64,000 nt of DNA from Anaerococcus obesiensis ph10 (GTDB lineage: Bacteria > Bacillota > Clostridia > Tissierellales > Peptoniphilaceae): positions 616,563 through 680,562 of the forward strand of contig NZ_HE978532.1 in assembly GCF_000311745.1 (NCBI RefSeq). Reading direction: 5' to 3'. Position numbers and translations under genes: made by a program. The notes under the pieces are model-generated. The model was not told the origin of the DNA, did no database searches, and saw only the letters and a program-made list of their open reading frames with translations. This document shows, piece after piece, positions 36,757 through 46,585 of the stretch. Numbering within the stretch: the first letter of the stretch is position 1; the number at the start of each line of letters is the position of its first letter.

Positions 36757-38132
36757 ATGAATCTAGAATACATAACTAATGAATTAAAAGAAAAAATGAA
36801 AATGAATGTTCCAGATCTTCAACAATACGAAACTTGGATTGGAATTTTAAAGCCACTAAATAAATATGAAGATACTATTTATTTAGAAATTCCAAAAAAT
36901 GATACTAAGTTTATTTTTGACCAAATTTGGGTTCCTCAACTCCAGTCTATTTTAAATGATATAAATAAGAGAGAAAATAAGGCATATAAAATTGAAATTG
37001 TTGCCAAAGATGGACCTAATTATGATGAAGTTTTAAGCCTTGGAAAAAATGTTGATGATGATGGGCAACTAAGACTTAATAATGTAAATAAGTATCCTAA
37101 ACCTCTTCTTGAAAAAAATAATGTTTTTAAAAATTTTGTCCAAGGAAAATCAAATCAATTAGCTCTTGCAGCAAGCCAATCTGTTGCTGAAAATATGGCT
37201 AATTATAAGGTTTCAAGAGTCTACAATCCGCTTTTTATTTATGGAGCAAGTGGTCTTGGCAAGACTCACTTGATGCAGGCAATTGCTCATGAAATTCTTG
37301 AAAAAAGAGATGATTGCTATGTGATGTATCTTTCTAGTGAGAAATTTACTAATGAAATGATTTCTGCTGTTAGAAATAATACTAATGAAGAATTTAGGAA
37401 AAAATATCGTTCTGTTGATATGCTTTTGATTGATGATATTCAATTTATTGCCAATAAAACTGGTACTCAAGAAGAATTTTTCCATACTTTTGAAGATTTA
37501 TATAATCAAGGAAAACAAATTGTAATTTCATCAGATAGGCCACCTAAAGAAATCAAACACTTGGAAGATAGGCTTGTATCAAGATTTGGTTGGGGAATTA
37601 TAGTTGATATTTCAAAACCTGATTTTGAAACAAGGGTTGCAATTTTACAAAAAAACAAGATGAGCTTGGAGCTGTTGTTGATTACAAAATTTTAGAATAT
37701 ATTGCAGAAAATATTGAAACAAATATTAGGGATCTTGAAGGAGCCTTGGCAACTTCAATTGCTTGTGCAAAATCAAATAATAGATCATTTGTAAGCCTTG
37801 AGGATGCAAGACTTGGTGTAAGTTCAAGAGTTCATAATGATAGAAAAAAAATAAATGCAGAAGATATTCAAAAAAAAGTTGCTGAAAGATACCATGTAAA
37901 ACTTGCTGATCTTAGAGGTAAATCTAGAAAAAAAGAAATAGTTATGCCAAGACAAATTGCTATGTATCTTTGCAGGGATCTTTTATCAATTTCTTTGGTA
38001 AGTCTTGCCAATGAATTTAATAGAGATCATACAACTGTTATGCATGGTCATGATAAAATTAAAGATTTAATGGAAGAAGACCAAGATTTTAGGCAAGAAA
38101 TAGAAGAAATTATTAAAGAAATAAAAGCTTAG
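36757..38132 (+). pseudogene. dnaA: Replication initiator DnaA, interrupted by a one-base frameshift
   Basis: The N-terminal part (domain I, short linker, AAA+ with [11 protein letters not shown] and LLIDDIQF) reads to a TAG at 37695. From about 37656 the other frame continues as [28 protein letters not shown] with sensor 2, then domain IV with the DNA-binding signature ANEFNRDHTTVMHGHDKI, ending at 38132. Adding one A to the A7 run at 37649-37655 restores a single protein of about 458 residues. The gene is essential, so either the run is miscalled or slippage restores the frame. I choose the start at 36757, with GAAAGAGAG upstream; an in-frame ATG at 36739 has no ribosome site. Confidence 0.93.
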
Positions 38133-38364
38133 TTATCCACAAATTGTGTATAAGTTTGAGGATAAGCTTGTTTATAAGCTTAACTTTCTAAAAAAATTAT
38201 TTTAGTCTGTGGATTGTGTGGAAAAGTGGATGACTTATAAAAACTTATCCAGAACTTATTATTTGAGTTTTTAATTTATAAATAAAGCTTTGTAAGACTT
38301 ATCCACATATATACACTACCTAATACTAATACTACTAAGTTTATATAATATGTTAGGAGCAAAT
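38133..38364. other. Origin region, right part, between dnaA and dnaN
   Basis: Perfect DnaA boxes at 38133-38141 and 38299-38307 (TTATCCACA), with several degenerate ones between (TGAGGATAAG, CTTATCCAGA). Together with the cluster left of dnaA this gives a bipartite origin as in Bacillus. It also contains the dnaN promoter. Confidence 0.85.
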
Positions 38365-39477
38365 ATGAAAATAGAAATTCAACAAAAAGATTTATCAAAT
38401 AAAATTTCCATAGCTTTGAAAGCTGTTTCGAGAAAAACCAATATACAAATACATGAATTAATATACTTTGAAGCAAAAAATGATACTTTAACACTAACAT
38501 CATCAGATGGAGAAATATCTATTGTAACAAAAGCCAATTGTAAGGTAGTACAAGAAGGCGAAATGGCAATAAATGCAAATATAATTGCAAATATCGTAAG
38601 AAAACTTCCAGATGAGCTAATAAAAATTGAGCTAGAAGATTCAAAAATAAAAATCAAATGCAATGGTTCAAACTTTAATATCCTAGCTTTTGATTATTAT
38701 GAAAAGAAAAATTTCTCTATACCAAGCGTTGATTATTTAGAAATTCAAAATGATAAATTGAAAAGATCAATTTCACAAACAGAATTTGCAACAAGCTTGG
38801 ACGAAACAAAACTTGCCCTTACAGGAATTTTGTTTGAATTAAAAGATGGATATTTAAATTTTGTAGCCCTTGATGGATATAGGGTTGCCCTTAAAAAATT
38901 AAAATTATCATATCCATCATCAATGGATAAGGCTAGACTGATTATTCCAAGAAAATCTATTTCTGAATGGACAAGGATAATTGATGATGAAAAAATTACA
39001 AAAATTTATAAGGACGACAAGGATATAATTTTTGAATCTGGAGACACTACGATGTATTGCAAGGTAATTGATAAAAATTATATTGATTACACAAATATAA
39101 TTTCAGATATTTCTACAACAAGCCTTGTTGTTGATAGGCAAGAACTTATTAATTCTTTGGAAAGAGCTCAATTATTAAACAATACCCAAAGAGCAAATCT
39201 TATAAAAATAAATATAGAAGATGATAAGTGCCTAATCGAATCAAATTCTGAAATTGGAGATTTGAAAGAAGTTTTACAAATTCAAAAAGAAGGCGATGAT
39301 GTAAAAATTGCTTTTAATGCAAGATATTTGATAGAAGGAGTTAAGGCTTGTGATACCCAAACTATAAGAATGCATTTAAAATCATCTTTAAATCCATGCC
39401 TAATTTATCCAAACGAATCAAAATATGATGATGAAGAATTTACGTATCTTGCTCTTCCAGTTAGACTTGCAGAATAG
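38365..39477 (+). CDS. dnaN: DNA polymerase III sliding clamp
   Basis: 370 residues with the three-fold clamp architecture; it starts MKIEIQQKDL and ends PVRLAE, in line with the family's conserved C-terminus (P-x-R/L). I choose the ATG at 38365 because TAGGAGC lies 6-12 bp before it; the upstream in-frame ATG at 38350 overlaps that site's approach and has none. It is second after dnaA as usual. Confidence 0.95.
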   Translation: MKIEIQQKDLSNKISIALKAVSRKTNIQIHELIYFEAKNDTLTLTSSDGEISIVTKANCKVVQEGEMAINANIIANIVRKLPDELIKIELEDSKIKIKCNGSNFNILAFDYYEKKNFSIPSVDYLEIQNDKLKRSISQTEFATSLDETKLALTGILFELKDGYLNFVALDGYRVALKKLKLSYPSSMDKARLIIPRKSISEWTRIIDDEKITKIYKDDKDIIFESGDTTMYCKVIDKNYIDYTNIISDISTTSLVVDRQELINSLERAQLLNNTQRANLIKINIEDDKCLIESNSEIGDLKEVLQIQKEGDDVKIAFNARYLIEGVKACDTQTIRMHLKSSLNPCLIYPNESKYDDEEFTYLALPVRLAE

Positions 39478-39485
39478 GAGTTTTT

Positions 39486-39695
39486 ATGGAAAAGATAGAA
39501 TTTGAATGCGACGAGATTTTAGCAAAAGATCTTTTAAAGGCAACGGACATAGCCCAAAGTGGAGGAGAAGCCAAACATCTTATAAAAGAATATGGAATTT
39601 TGGTAAATGGCGAAGAATTTTTCCAAGCTGGCAAAAAACTTTATAAGGGCGATGAAATAGAATTTGACAATCAATTTTTAATAAGTCTTGTATAA
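39486..39695 (+). CDS. yaaA: S4-domain RNA-binding protein YaaA
   Basis: 69 residues forming one S4 domain: LLKATDIAQSGGEAKHLIKEYGILVNGE and the KLYKGDEIEF strand. The position between dnaN and recF is conserved in Firmicutes. Molecular role not well defined. The stop overlaps the recF start by one base (TAATG). Confidence 0.92.
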   Translation: MEKIEFECDEILAKDLLKATDIAQSGGEAKHLIKEYGILVNGEEFFQAGKKLYKGDEIEFDNQFLISLV

Positions 39696-40768
39696 TGTGG
39701 ATTCAAAATTTAAAACTCAATAAATTTAGAAATTATCTTTCTCAAAATATAGAATTTAATGAAAATATAAATATATTTTTGGGAGATAATGCCCAAGGTA
39801 AGACAAACTTACTTGAAAGCATATATTATTTGGCAAATGCAAAAAGTTTCAAATCCTTTAGGGACAAGGACCTTATTATGTTTAATGAAAAAGAAATGTC
39901 CCTTGATGGAATTATTAGAAAAAATGAGTCTTTCAAAAATGTTCACATAAGTGTAAATGAAAATAAAAAAGATATATTTGTAAATGAAATAAAATATGAC
40001 AAAAACAAGGATTTAAAATCTCTTTTTAAGTTGGTTTTATTTACACCAGAAGATTTAAATATAATAAAAGATGGACCAAATTTTAGAAGAGACTTGATTG
40101 ATGATATAATAATTAGTGTTAATTTTAGCTACAAGGCAGTTAAAAAAGATTTTGATAAAATTTTAAGTCAAAGAAATAAATTATTAAAAAATCAAAGGTC
40201 AAAATATTTTAAAACTGAGCTTATGGCATTTGACCAGCAAATAATTAGGCTAAATTATAAAATTTATAGGTTTAGGGAAAAATATATTTCCCTAATAAAT
40301 ACCTATGCCAATAAAAATCATTTAAATCTTACAGAAAATAAGGAAAATTTAACCATAATTTATAAGCCAAACATCAAAGCAAATTCAATGGAAGAATATG
40401 GGGAAAAATTTTCTAAAAATATTTCTGATGATTTAAAATATTTTAGGACTACATCAGGCAGTCAAAGAGATGAAATTGATATAATAATAAATGGCAAGGA
40501 TACAAAAAAATTTGGATCTCAAGGTCAACAAAGATCTGCTATTTTAAATATTAAACTTGCCAATGTAAATTTAATAGAAAATACTAGCCAAGATAAGGCG
40601 ATAATCTTATTTGACGATGTTTTTTCAGAACTTGATGAAAAAAGATCAAATTTTTTATTGGAAAATTTAGGAGAATTTCAAACAATAATTACAGCAACCA
40701 ACACCAAAAGTTTGGATGGGGTTAGTAGGAGTAAAATTAGAAAAATAAAAGATGGTCGAATTAAATAA
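39695..40768 (+). CDS. recF: DNA repair protein RecF
   Basis: 357 residues of an SMC-like ATPase: Walker A GDNAQGKTNLLESIY, signature SQGQQRSAIL and Walker B ILFDDVFSELD. It loads RecA at gaps with RecO and RecR. Translationally coupled to yaaA. Confidence 0.95.
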   Translation: MWIQNLKLNKFRNYLSQNIEFNENINIFLGDNAQGKTNLLESIYYLANAKSFKSFRDKDLIMFNEKEMSLDGIIRKNESFKNVHISVNENKKDIFVNEIKYDKNKDLKSLFKLVLFTPEDLNIIKDGPNFRRDLIDDIIISVNFSYKAVKKDFDKILSQRNKLLKNQRSKYFKTELMAFDQQIIRLNYKIYRFREKYISLINTYANKNHLNLTENKENLTIIYKPNIKANSMEEYGEKFSKNISDDLKYFRTTSGSQRDEIDIIINGKDTKKFGSQGQQRSAILNIKLANVNLIENTSQDKAIILFDDVFSELDEKRSNFLLENLGEFQTIITATNTKSLDGVSRSKIRKIKDGRIK

Positions 40769-40782
40769 TAGAAAGGAATCTT

Positions 40783-42687
40783 ATGGAAAATTCAGAATAT
40801 AATGCATCGAATATTAGGGTCTTAAAAGGACTTGAGCCAGTAAGACTTAGACCAGGAATGTATATAGGTTCAACAAGCGAAAGGGGACTTCATCACTTAG
40901 TTTACGAAGTTGTAGATAATTCTGTTGATGAGGCTCTTGCAGGTCGTTGTGACTACATAAAAATTAGTATAGATGAAAATAACATTGTAACAGTAGAAGA
41001 TGATGGATCAGGAATTCCTATTGAAAAGCATCCACAAACTGGAAAATCAACATTAGAAACAGTTCTTACAGTTTTGCACGCTGGTGGAAAATTTGACGAT
41101 AAGGCTTACAAGGTTTCAGGAGGACTTCACGGAGTAGGAGTTTCAGTTGTAAATGCTCTAAGTGAATATTTGATTGCAGAAGTAAAAAGAGAAGGTCATA
41201 TTCATAGAATGACTTTTGAAAGAGGAAAACCAACAAGTGATCTTGAAATAATTGGGGATACAAAAGAAAGTGGAACAAAAATCACTTTTAAAGCAGATCC
41301 AGAAATTTTTGATGTAACTGTTTATGATAAAAAAACCCTAGAAAATAGATTTAGGGAAATGGCCTTTTTAAATAAGGGAGTAAGACTTATTTTTGAAGAT
41401 AAAAGAGATGAGTCAGAAATTGAATTTAAATATGACGGTGGAATAAAAGAATTTGTAGAATATTTAAATAGAAATAAAACTCCAATTTTTAAAGAAGTAC
41501 CATATTTTGAAGGACGTCAAGAATCTACAGAAATAGAAATTTCTTTTCAATATACAGATGGATATAGCGAAAATATCCTAACATTTGCAAATAATATTTA
41601 CACCCTAGAAGGTGGAACTCATCTTTCAGGATTTAGGTCAGCTTTGACAAGAAGTGTAAATGATTATGCTAGAAAATATAATCTTTTAAAAGAAAATGAA
41701 GATAATCTTCAAGGAGATGATGCAAGAGAAGGAATTACTGCAATTATTTCAGTAAAAATTTCAAATCCTCAATTTGAAGGACAAACAAAGGGAAAACTTG
41801 GAAATAGTGAAGTAAGAGGAGCAGTAGATGCATTTTTCTCAGAGCACATGGGAAATTTCTTAGAAGAAAATCCAAAAATCGCTAAATCAATAATCCAAAA
41901 AGCCCTAGCATCTAGAAGGGCAAGAGAGGCTGCAAGAAAGGCAAGAGATTTAACAAGAAAAAGATCAATTCTTGATTCAACAACTCTTCCAGGAAAACTT
42001 GCTGATTGCCAATCACAAGATATAGGAGAAAATGAAATCTTTATAGTCGAGGGTAATTCAGCCGGTGGATCTGCAAAAGGTGGTCGTGACAATAGAATTC
42101 AAGCAATTCTTCCTCTAAGAGGAAAAATAATGAATGTAGAAAAGGCAAATCTTGATAGGATTTTAAATTATGAAGAAATAAAATCAATGATTACAGCTTT
42201 TGGTACAGGAATTGGTTCGGAATTTGATATAAGTAAACTTCGCTACGGAAAAATAATAATAATGACAGATGCCGATGTAGACGGAGCTCATATTAGAACC
42301 TTACTTTTGACATTTTTCTATAGATACATGAAACCACTTGTAGATAATGGTCATATATATATTGCCCAACCACCACTTTATAAAATTTCAAGTGGAAAAA
42401 AAGAAAGATATTGCTATACAGATAAAGAGTTAGATGAAATTGTAAAAGAATGGAAAGTAGATAATTACAAAATTTCTAGATACAAGGGTCTTGGAGAGAT
42501 GAACGCAGAGCAATTGTGGGAAACGACCATGGATCCAGAAAACAGAGTCTTACTTCAAGTTTATGAAAAAGAAGATTCACAAATGTCAACAGACGCAACA
42601 TTTTCGATGCTAATGGGTGAAAAGGTAGAACCTAGAAGAGAATTTATAGAAGAAAACGCCCAATATGTTGAAAACTTAGATGTCTAG
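40783..42687 (+). CDS. gyrB: DNA gyrase subunit B
   Basis: 634 residues: GHKL ATPase with EVVDNSVDEALAG and DDGSGIP, transducer, TOPRIM with EGNSAGGSAKGGRD and DADVDGAHIRTL, and the C-terminal KGLGEMNAEQLWETTMDP. It provides ATP hydrolysis for negative supercoiling. Position after recF and before gyrA identifies gyrase and not topoisomerase IV. AGGAATC-type site before the start. Confidence 0.96.
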   Translation: MENSEYNASNIRVLKGLEPVRLRPGMYIGSTSERGLHHLVYEVVDNSVDEALAGRCDYIKISIDENNIVTVEDDGSGIPIEKHPQTGKSTLETVLTVLHAGGKFDDKAYKVSGGLHGVGVSVVNALSEYLIAEVKREGHIHRMTFERGKPTSDLEIIGDTKESGTKITFKADPEIFDVTVYDKKTLENRFREMAFLNKGVRLIFEDKRDESEIEFKYDGGIKEFVEYLNRNKTPIFKEVPYFEGRQESTEIEISFQYTDGYSENILTFANNIYTLEGGTHLSGFRSALTRSVNDYARKYNLLKENEDNLQGDDAREGITAIISVKISNPQFEGQTKGKLGNSEVRGAVDAFFSEHMGNFLEENPKIAKSIIQKALASRRAREAARKARDLTRKRSILDSTTLPGKLADCQSQDIGENEIFIVEGNSAGGSAKGGRDNRIQAILPLRGKIMNVEKANLDRILNYEEIKSMITAFGTGIGSEFDISKLRYGKIIIMTDADVDGAHIRTLLLTFFYRYMKPLVDNGHIYIAQPPLYKISSGKKERYCYTDKELDEIVKEWKVDNYKISRYKGLGEMNAEQLWETTMDPENRVLLQVYEKEDSQMSTDATFSMLMGEKVEPRREFIEENAQYVENLDV

Positions 42688-42695
42688 GAGGATAA

Positions 42696-45137
42696 ATGAC
42701 AGAAGAAAGCTATAAAAACATCATAGAGGTAGATCTCGAAAAGCAAATGAGAAGTGCTTACTTGGAATATTCCATGTCAGTAATTGTTTCAAGAGCCCTA
42801 CCAGATGTACGTGATGGATTAAAACCAGTTCATAGAAGAATTTTATACGGAATGGAAGGTCTTGGACTTGATCCAAATAAGCCAACCAGAAAATCAGCCA
42901 GAGTTGTTGGAGAGGTTATGGGTAAATTCCACCCTCATGGAGACTCTGCAATTTATGATGCCCTTGTAAGACTTGCTCAAGATTTTTCAACTAGGTATCC
43001 TTTGGCAAACGGTCAAGGAAACTTTGGTTCAATTGATGGCGATGACGCAGCAGCTATGCGTTATACAGAAGTTAAAATGAGCAAAATCGCCAAGGAAATG
43101 CTTAGAGATATAAATAAAGATACAGTTGATTTTATGCCAAACTTTGATGAAGAAGAAAAAGAACCAACAGTTCTTCCATCAAGGTTTCCAAATCTTTTGG
43201 TAAATGGATCAAATGGTATAGCAGTAGGAATGGCAACCAATATGGCTCCTCATAATTTGGGAGATTCAATTGATGCTTGTATTGCTTATATGAAAAATCC
43301 AGAAATTTCTATAAAAGAATTGGCAGAAATTATAAAAGGACCAGATTTTCCAACTGGAGCACAAATTCTTGGAAAAGCTGGAATCAAAAAGGCCTACAAA
43401 ACAGGACGTGGAAAATTAAAACTTCGTGCTGTTGCAAAAATTGAACCTTTCAAAAAAAATAGGGAAAGAATAATTGTTACAGAAATTCCTTACCAAGTAA
43501 ACAAGGCAAATTTAATCAAAAAAATTGCTGAATATGTTAAAGATAAAAAACTTGAAGGAATTTCAGATATTAGAGATGAATCCGATAGAAAGGGAATGAG
43601 AATTGTAATTGAGGTAAAAAGGGATGCAAATGCAAATATAGTCCTAAATAATCTTTACAAACAAACTCAACTTGAAACAACTTTCGGAATTATAAATCTT
43701 GCCCTTGTTGATGGAGTTCCAAAAATTCTTGACTTAAAAGAACTTATAAAATATTACATTGAACATCAAAAAAATGTAGTAAGAAGAAGAACAAGATTCG
43801 ACCTTGACAAGGCTCAAAAGAGAAAACACATAGTTGAAGGTTTGATTATTGCCATTGATAATATCGATGAAATTATAAAAATAATCAGATCATCTTATGA
43901 TAACGACCAAATCAAAAAAATATTTAATGAAAGATTTGGCTTAACAGATTTACAATCTCAAGCAATTCTTGATATGCAATTAAAAAGACTATCAGGTCTT
44001 GAAATTGAAAAATTGCAAGCAGAAGATAAGGAATTAGCTGAAAAAATCGAATATTTCACATCAATTTTAAATGATGAAGAAAAATTAATTGGAGTTATCG
44101 AAGAAGAAATTTTAGAAATAAAAGAAAAATTTGCTGATGACAGAAGAACGAAAATTGTTCCAGATGAGGGAGAATTTGATATTGAAGAATTAATTGAAAA
44201 AGAAGACGTATTAATTTCTCTAACTCATGATGGTTATATAAAAAGACTTCCAATAAATACTTATAAGGTACAAAATAGGGGAGGAAAGGGAATTTCCGCT
44301 GGAAATACAAAGGAAAATGACTTTATCCAAAAAATTCTTACAACAAACACTCACGAATCCCTACTTTGTTTTACAAATCTTGGAAGAGTTTATTCACTAA
44401 AATGCTACGAAATTCCAGAAGCAAGCAGGCAATCAAGAGGTCAAGCTATAATAAATATAATTTCTCTTGCAACAAATGAAAAAATAACTGACATAATGGA
44501 ATTGTCAGAGCTTAGTGACAACAGCCAATTAGTTTTCCAAACTGAAAAGGGAAAAATCAAAAAAACTGATGCCCAATTATTTACAAATATTCAAAGAAAT
44601 GGAATTATAGCAATTTCACTTGAAGATGATGATAGACTTGTTTCAATTAGGCAAATAGATCATCCTTGTGATATAATTGTAACAACTCAAAAAGGAATGG
44701 CAATAAAATTTGCCTCATCAGACATCAGGTCTATGGGAAGAAACGCTCAAGGAGTAAGGGCGATTAGACTTGGAGATGATGATAAGGTTGTGTCAATGAA
44801 TATAGTTGAGGATGAAGTTTATTTGGTAGTTGTAACTGCAAATGGTTTTGGTAAAAAAACATCCTTCAATAATTTTAACAATCAAAATAGGGGAGGAAAA
44901 GGTGTAAGATGCCACAAAATCACAGAAAAAACTGGAAATGTGGTAGCAACTCTTCCTGCTAATTTGGATGACGACATAATGATGGTTTCCTTAAAAGGAG
45001 ATATGATTAGAATATCAGCAAGAGACATATCAACAACAGGTAGAAATACCCTAGGAGTAAAATTAAAGAATTTAGAAAATACTGAGGACTTTATTGTTTC
45101 TGTAACCAAGTATTATGAAGAAAACAGCGAGGACTAG
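42696..45137 (+). CDS. gyrA: DNA gyrase subunit A
   Basis: 813 residues: winged helix with HPHGDSAIYDALVR (Ser and Asp at the usual quinolone-contact positions are the wild-type kind), catalytic Tyr in AAMRYTEV, coiled-coil tower, and a C-terminal beta-pinwheel with the GyrA box QNRGGKG that wraps DNA. It is followed after two bases by a STAS gene, so gyrase and a sigma-factor module share a transcript. Confidence 0.96.
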   Translation: MTEESYKNIIEVDLEKQMRSAYLEYSMSVIVSRALPDVRDGLKPVHRRILYGMEGLGLDPNKPTRKSARVVGEVMGKFHPHGDSAIYDALVRLAQDFSTRYPLANGQGNFGSIDGDDAAAMRYTEVKMSKIAKEMLRDINKDTVDFMPNFDEEEKEPTVLPSRFPNLLVNGSNGIAVGMATNMAPHNLGDSIDACIAYMKNPEISIKELAEIIKGPDFPTGAQILGKAGIKKAYKTGRGKLKLRAVAKIEPFKKNRERIIVTEIPYQVNKANLIKKIAEYVKDKKLEGISDIRDESDRKGMRIVIEVKRDANANIVLNNLYKQTQLETTFGIINLALVDGVPKILDLKELIKYYIEHQKNVVRRRTRFDLDKAQKRKHIVEGLIIAIDNIDEIIKIIRSSYDNDQIKKIFNERFGLTDLQSQAILDMQLKRLSGLEIEKLQAEDKELAEKIEYFTSILNDEEKLIGVIEEEILEIKEKFADDRRTKIVPDEGEFDIEELIEKEDVLISLTHDGYIKRLPINTYKVQNRGGKGISAGNTKENDFIQKILTTNTHESLLCFTNLGRVYSLKCYEIPEASRQSRGQAIINIISLATNEKITDIMELSELSDNSQLVFQTEKGKIKKTDAQLFTNIQRNGIIAISLEDDDRLVSIRQIDHPCDIIVTTQKGMAIKFASSDIRSMGRNAQGVRAIRLGDDDKVVSMNIVEDEVYLVVVTANGFGKKTSFNNFNNQNRGGKGVRCHKITEKTGNVVATLPANLDDDIMMVSLKGDMIRISARDISTTGRNTLGVKLKNLENTEDFIVSVTKYYEENSED

Positions 45138-45139
45138 AA

Positions 45140-45448
45140 ATGTTTAAGGCAAATATTGAAGAAAAAAATGATCACTTATTAGTAAAACTTATTGGGGATT
45201 TAGACGTTTATTCAAAAGAAGATTTTTCTAAATTTTGCGATGAGTATTTAAAAAATACTGATACAGATTTTATAATCGATCTTGAAAAATTGGATTATAT
45301 AGATTCAACAGGTCTTGGTATGTTCATAAATATATACAAAGATCAAAAAGAAAAAGATAAAAGTGTAAAAATAATTAATCCAAAAGAAAATATCAAAAAA
45401 TTATTTAAAATAACAGACATAAGTGATTTATTTGAGATGGAGGAATAA
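45140..45448 (+). CDS. STAS-domain anti-sigma factor antagonist
   Basis: 102 residues, SpoIIAA/RsbV-like. DYIDSTGLGMFI carries the phosphorylatable Ser in the standard D-S-x-G-L context. In its unphosphorylated form such a protein binds the anti-sigma factor and frees sigma. It is the first of three genes with the order antagonist, anti-sigma, sigma, matching the spoIIA/rsb design, and overlaps the next gene by one base. Confidence 0.88.
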   Translation: MFKANIEEKNDHLLVKLIGDLDVYSKEDFSKFCDEYLKNTDTDFIIDLEKLDYIDSTGLGMFINIYKDQKEKDKSVKIINPKENIKKLFKITDISDLFEMEE

Positions 45449-45780
45449 TGGATACCATAAGTTTAACAATTCCACCAAAAACCATTTATTTAAAATCAAT
45501 GAGGCTTTTAGCAGCAAGCCTTGCAAGCGATATTGGCTTTGACATAGAAGAAGTCGAAGATATAAGAGTTGTTGTATCAGAAGCAATAAATTATAAAATG
45601 AGCGATAGAAATATAAAAATAAATTTCTATACAAAAGAAAATTTAATGAAAGTAGAAGTTATAGGAAAAGATAGGGAAATTGAAGAGGAAAATCTAAAAA
45701 TCAAACAAATTATCCTTGAACAATTAGCAGACAAGGTAGAAGTTGTTGAAGATAAGATAATACTTACAAAAGAGAAATAA
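45448..45780 (+). CDS. Anti-sigma factor, SpoIIAB/RsbW-like, degenerate kinase
   Basis: 110 residues. The N-box helix is recognisable (IRVVVSEAINYKM, with Glu and Asn spaced as in SEACTNA of RsbW). But the DxGxG and GxGLxL ATP-lid motifs are replaced by DREIEEENLKIKQIILEQLAD, which aligns to the same helix without the glycines. The protein is also shorter than RsbW (about 160) or SpoIIAB (about 146). It could bind sigma and the STAS protein without phosphorylating it. Identification rests on its position and the N-box. Confidence 0.7.
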   Translation: MDTISLTIPPKTIYLKSMRLLAASLASDIGFDIEEVEDIRVVVSEAINYKMSDRNIKINFYTKENLMKVEVIGKDREIEEENLKIKQIILEQLADKVEVVEDKIILTKEK

Positions 45781-45782
45781 TT

Positions 45783-46553
45783 ATGGCAGATACAAAAGCA
45801 TCTCTTGAAAGAAAAAAAGAGATCAAAGAAAAATTTGAACAATTTTATAAAACAAGGGATAAGGATCTGAGAAATGAACTTATAGAAGAACATATGTATA
45901 TAGTCGACATCCTTTCCAACAAATACGTAGGAAAAGGAATCGAAAAAGATGACCTTTATCAAGTAGCATCTCTTGGCCTAATCTATGCCATTGATAGGTA
46001 CGATCCATCAAAAGGATACGAATTTTCATCCTTTGCAACTCCAACAATAATGGGCGAGCTAAAAAGATATTTTAGGGACAAGGGCTGGGTAATAAGAGTT
46101 CCAAGAAGAATTCAAAATCTCTACAAAAAAATAAATGTAGCAAAAAAAATTCTTCCCCAAGAACTCCAAAGAACCCCAACTATAAAAGACATTGCAGCTT
46201 ACCTTGGAGAAGATGAAGAAACAATTCTTGAAACAATAGAGGCAAGCAAGGTTTATTCCCCACAAAGTTTGGATATGAAATATCAAGTCCAAAAAGGAGA
46301 AAATTCCGTAGATTTATCCGACATGATAGGAGAAGACGACAAAAATTTTGATTCAGTAGAATTAAAAGATTTGATAGATAAGTCAACCGAAAGACTAAAC
46401 GACTTAGAAAAACAAATTTTAGAATTAAGATACTACGAAGGAAGAACCCAAGTAGATATAGCAAATAAACTTTCTATCTCCCAAATGACAGTATCAAGAA
46501 TAGAGAAAAAAATTCTACAAAAATTCACAATAGAAATGCAAAAAATGCAATAA
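45783..46553 (+). CDS. Alternative RNA polymerase sigma factor, SigB/SigF type
   Basis: 256 residues with region 2 (DLYQVASLGLIYAIDRYDPSKGYEFSSFATPTIMGELKRYFRDKGW, in shorter blocks), region 3 (RTPTIKDIAAYLGEDEE) and region 4 helix-turn-helix (TQVDIANKLSISQMTVSRIEK). The group of general-stress and early-sporulation factors fits. The host group does not sporulate as far as I know and no sporulation genes are here, so a stress role is more likely. It ends at a strong terminator. Confidence 0.9.
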   Translation: MADTKASLERKKEIKEKFEQFYKTRDKDLRNELIEEHMYIVDILSNKYVGKGIEKDDLYQVASLGLIYAIDRYDPSKGYEFSSFATPTIMGELKRYFRDKGWVIRVPRRIQNLYKKINVAKKILPQELQRTPTIKDIAAYLGEDEETILETIEASKVYSPQSLDMKYQVQKGENSVDLSDMIGEDDKNFDSVELKDLIDKSTERLNDLEKQILELRYYEGRTQVDIANKLSISQMTVSRIEKKILQKFTIEMQKMQ

Positions 46554-46585
46554 TAACTAGCAGTTTATCTGCTAGTTATTTTTTT
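46552..46585 (+). terminator. Terminator of the gyrA-sigma operon
   Basis: Perfect 12-bp stem AATAACTAGCAG/CTGCTAGTTATT, 5-nt loop, then a T run. Confidence 0.9.

Noticed and set aside
37746..38132. Independent 128-residue gene after dnaA
   Set aside because: It is the sensor 2 and DNA-binding part of DnaA after the frameshift; no ribosome site.
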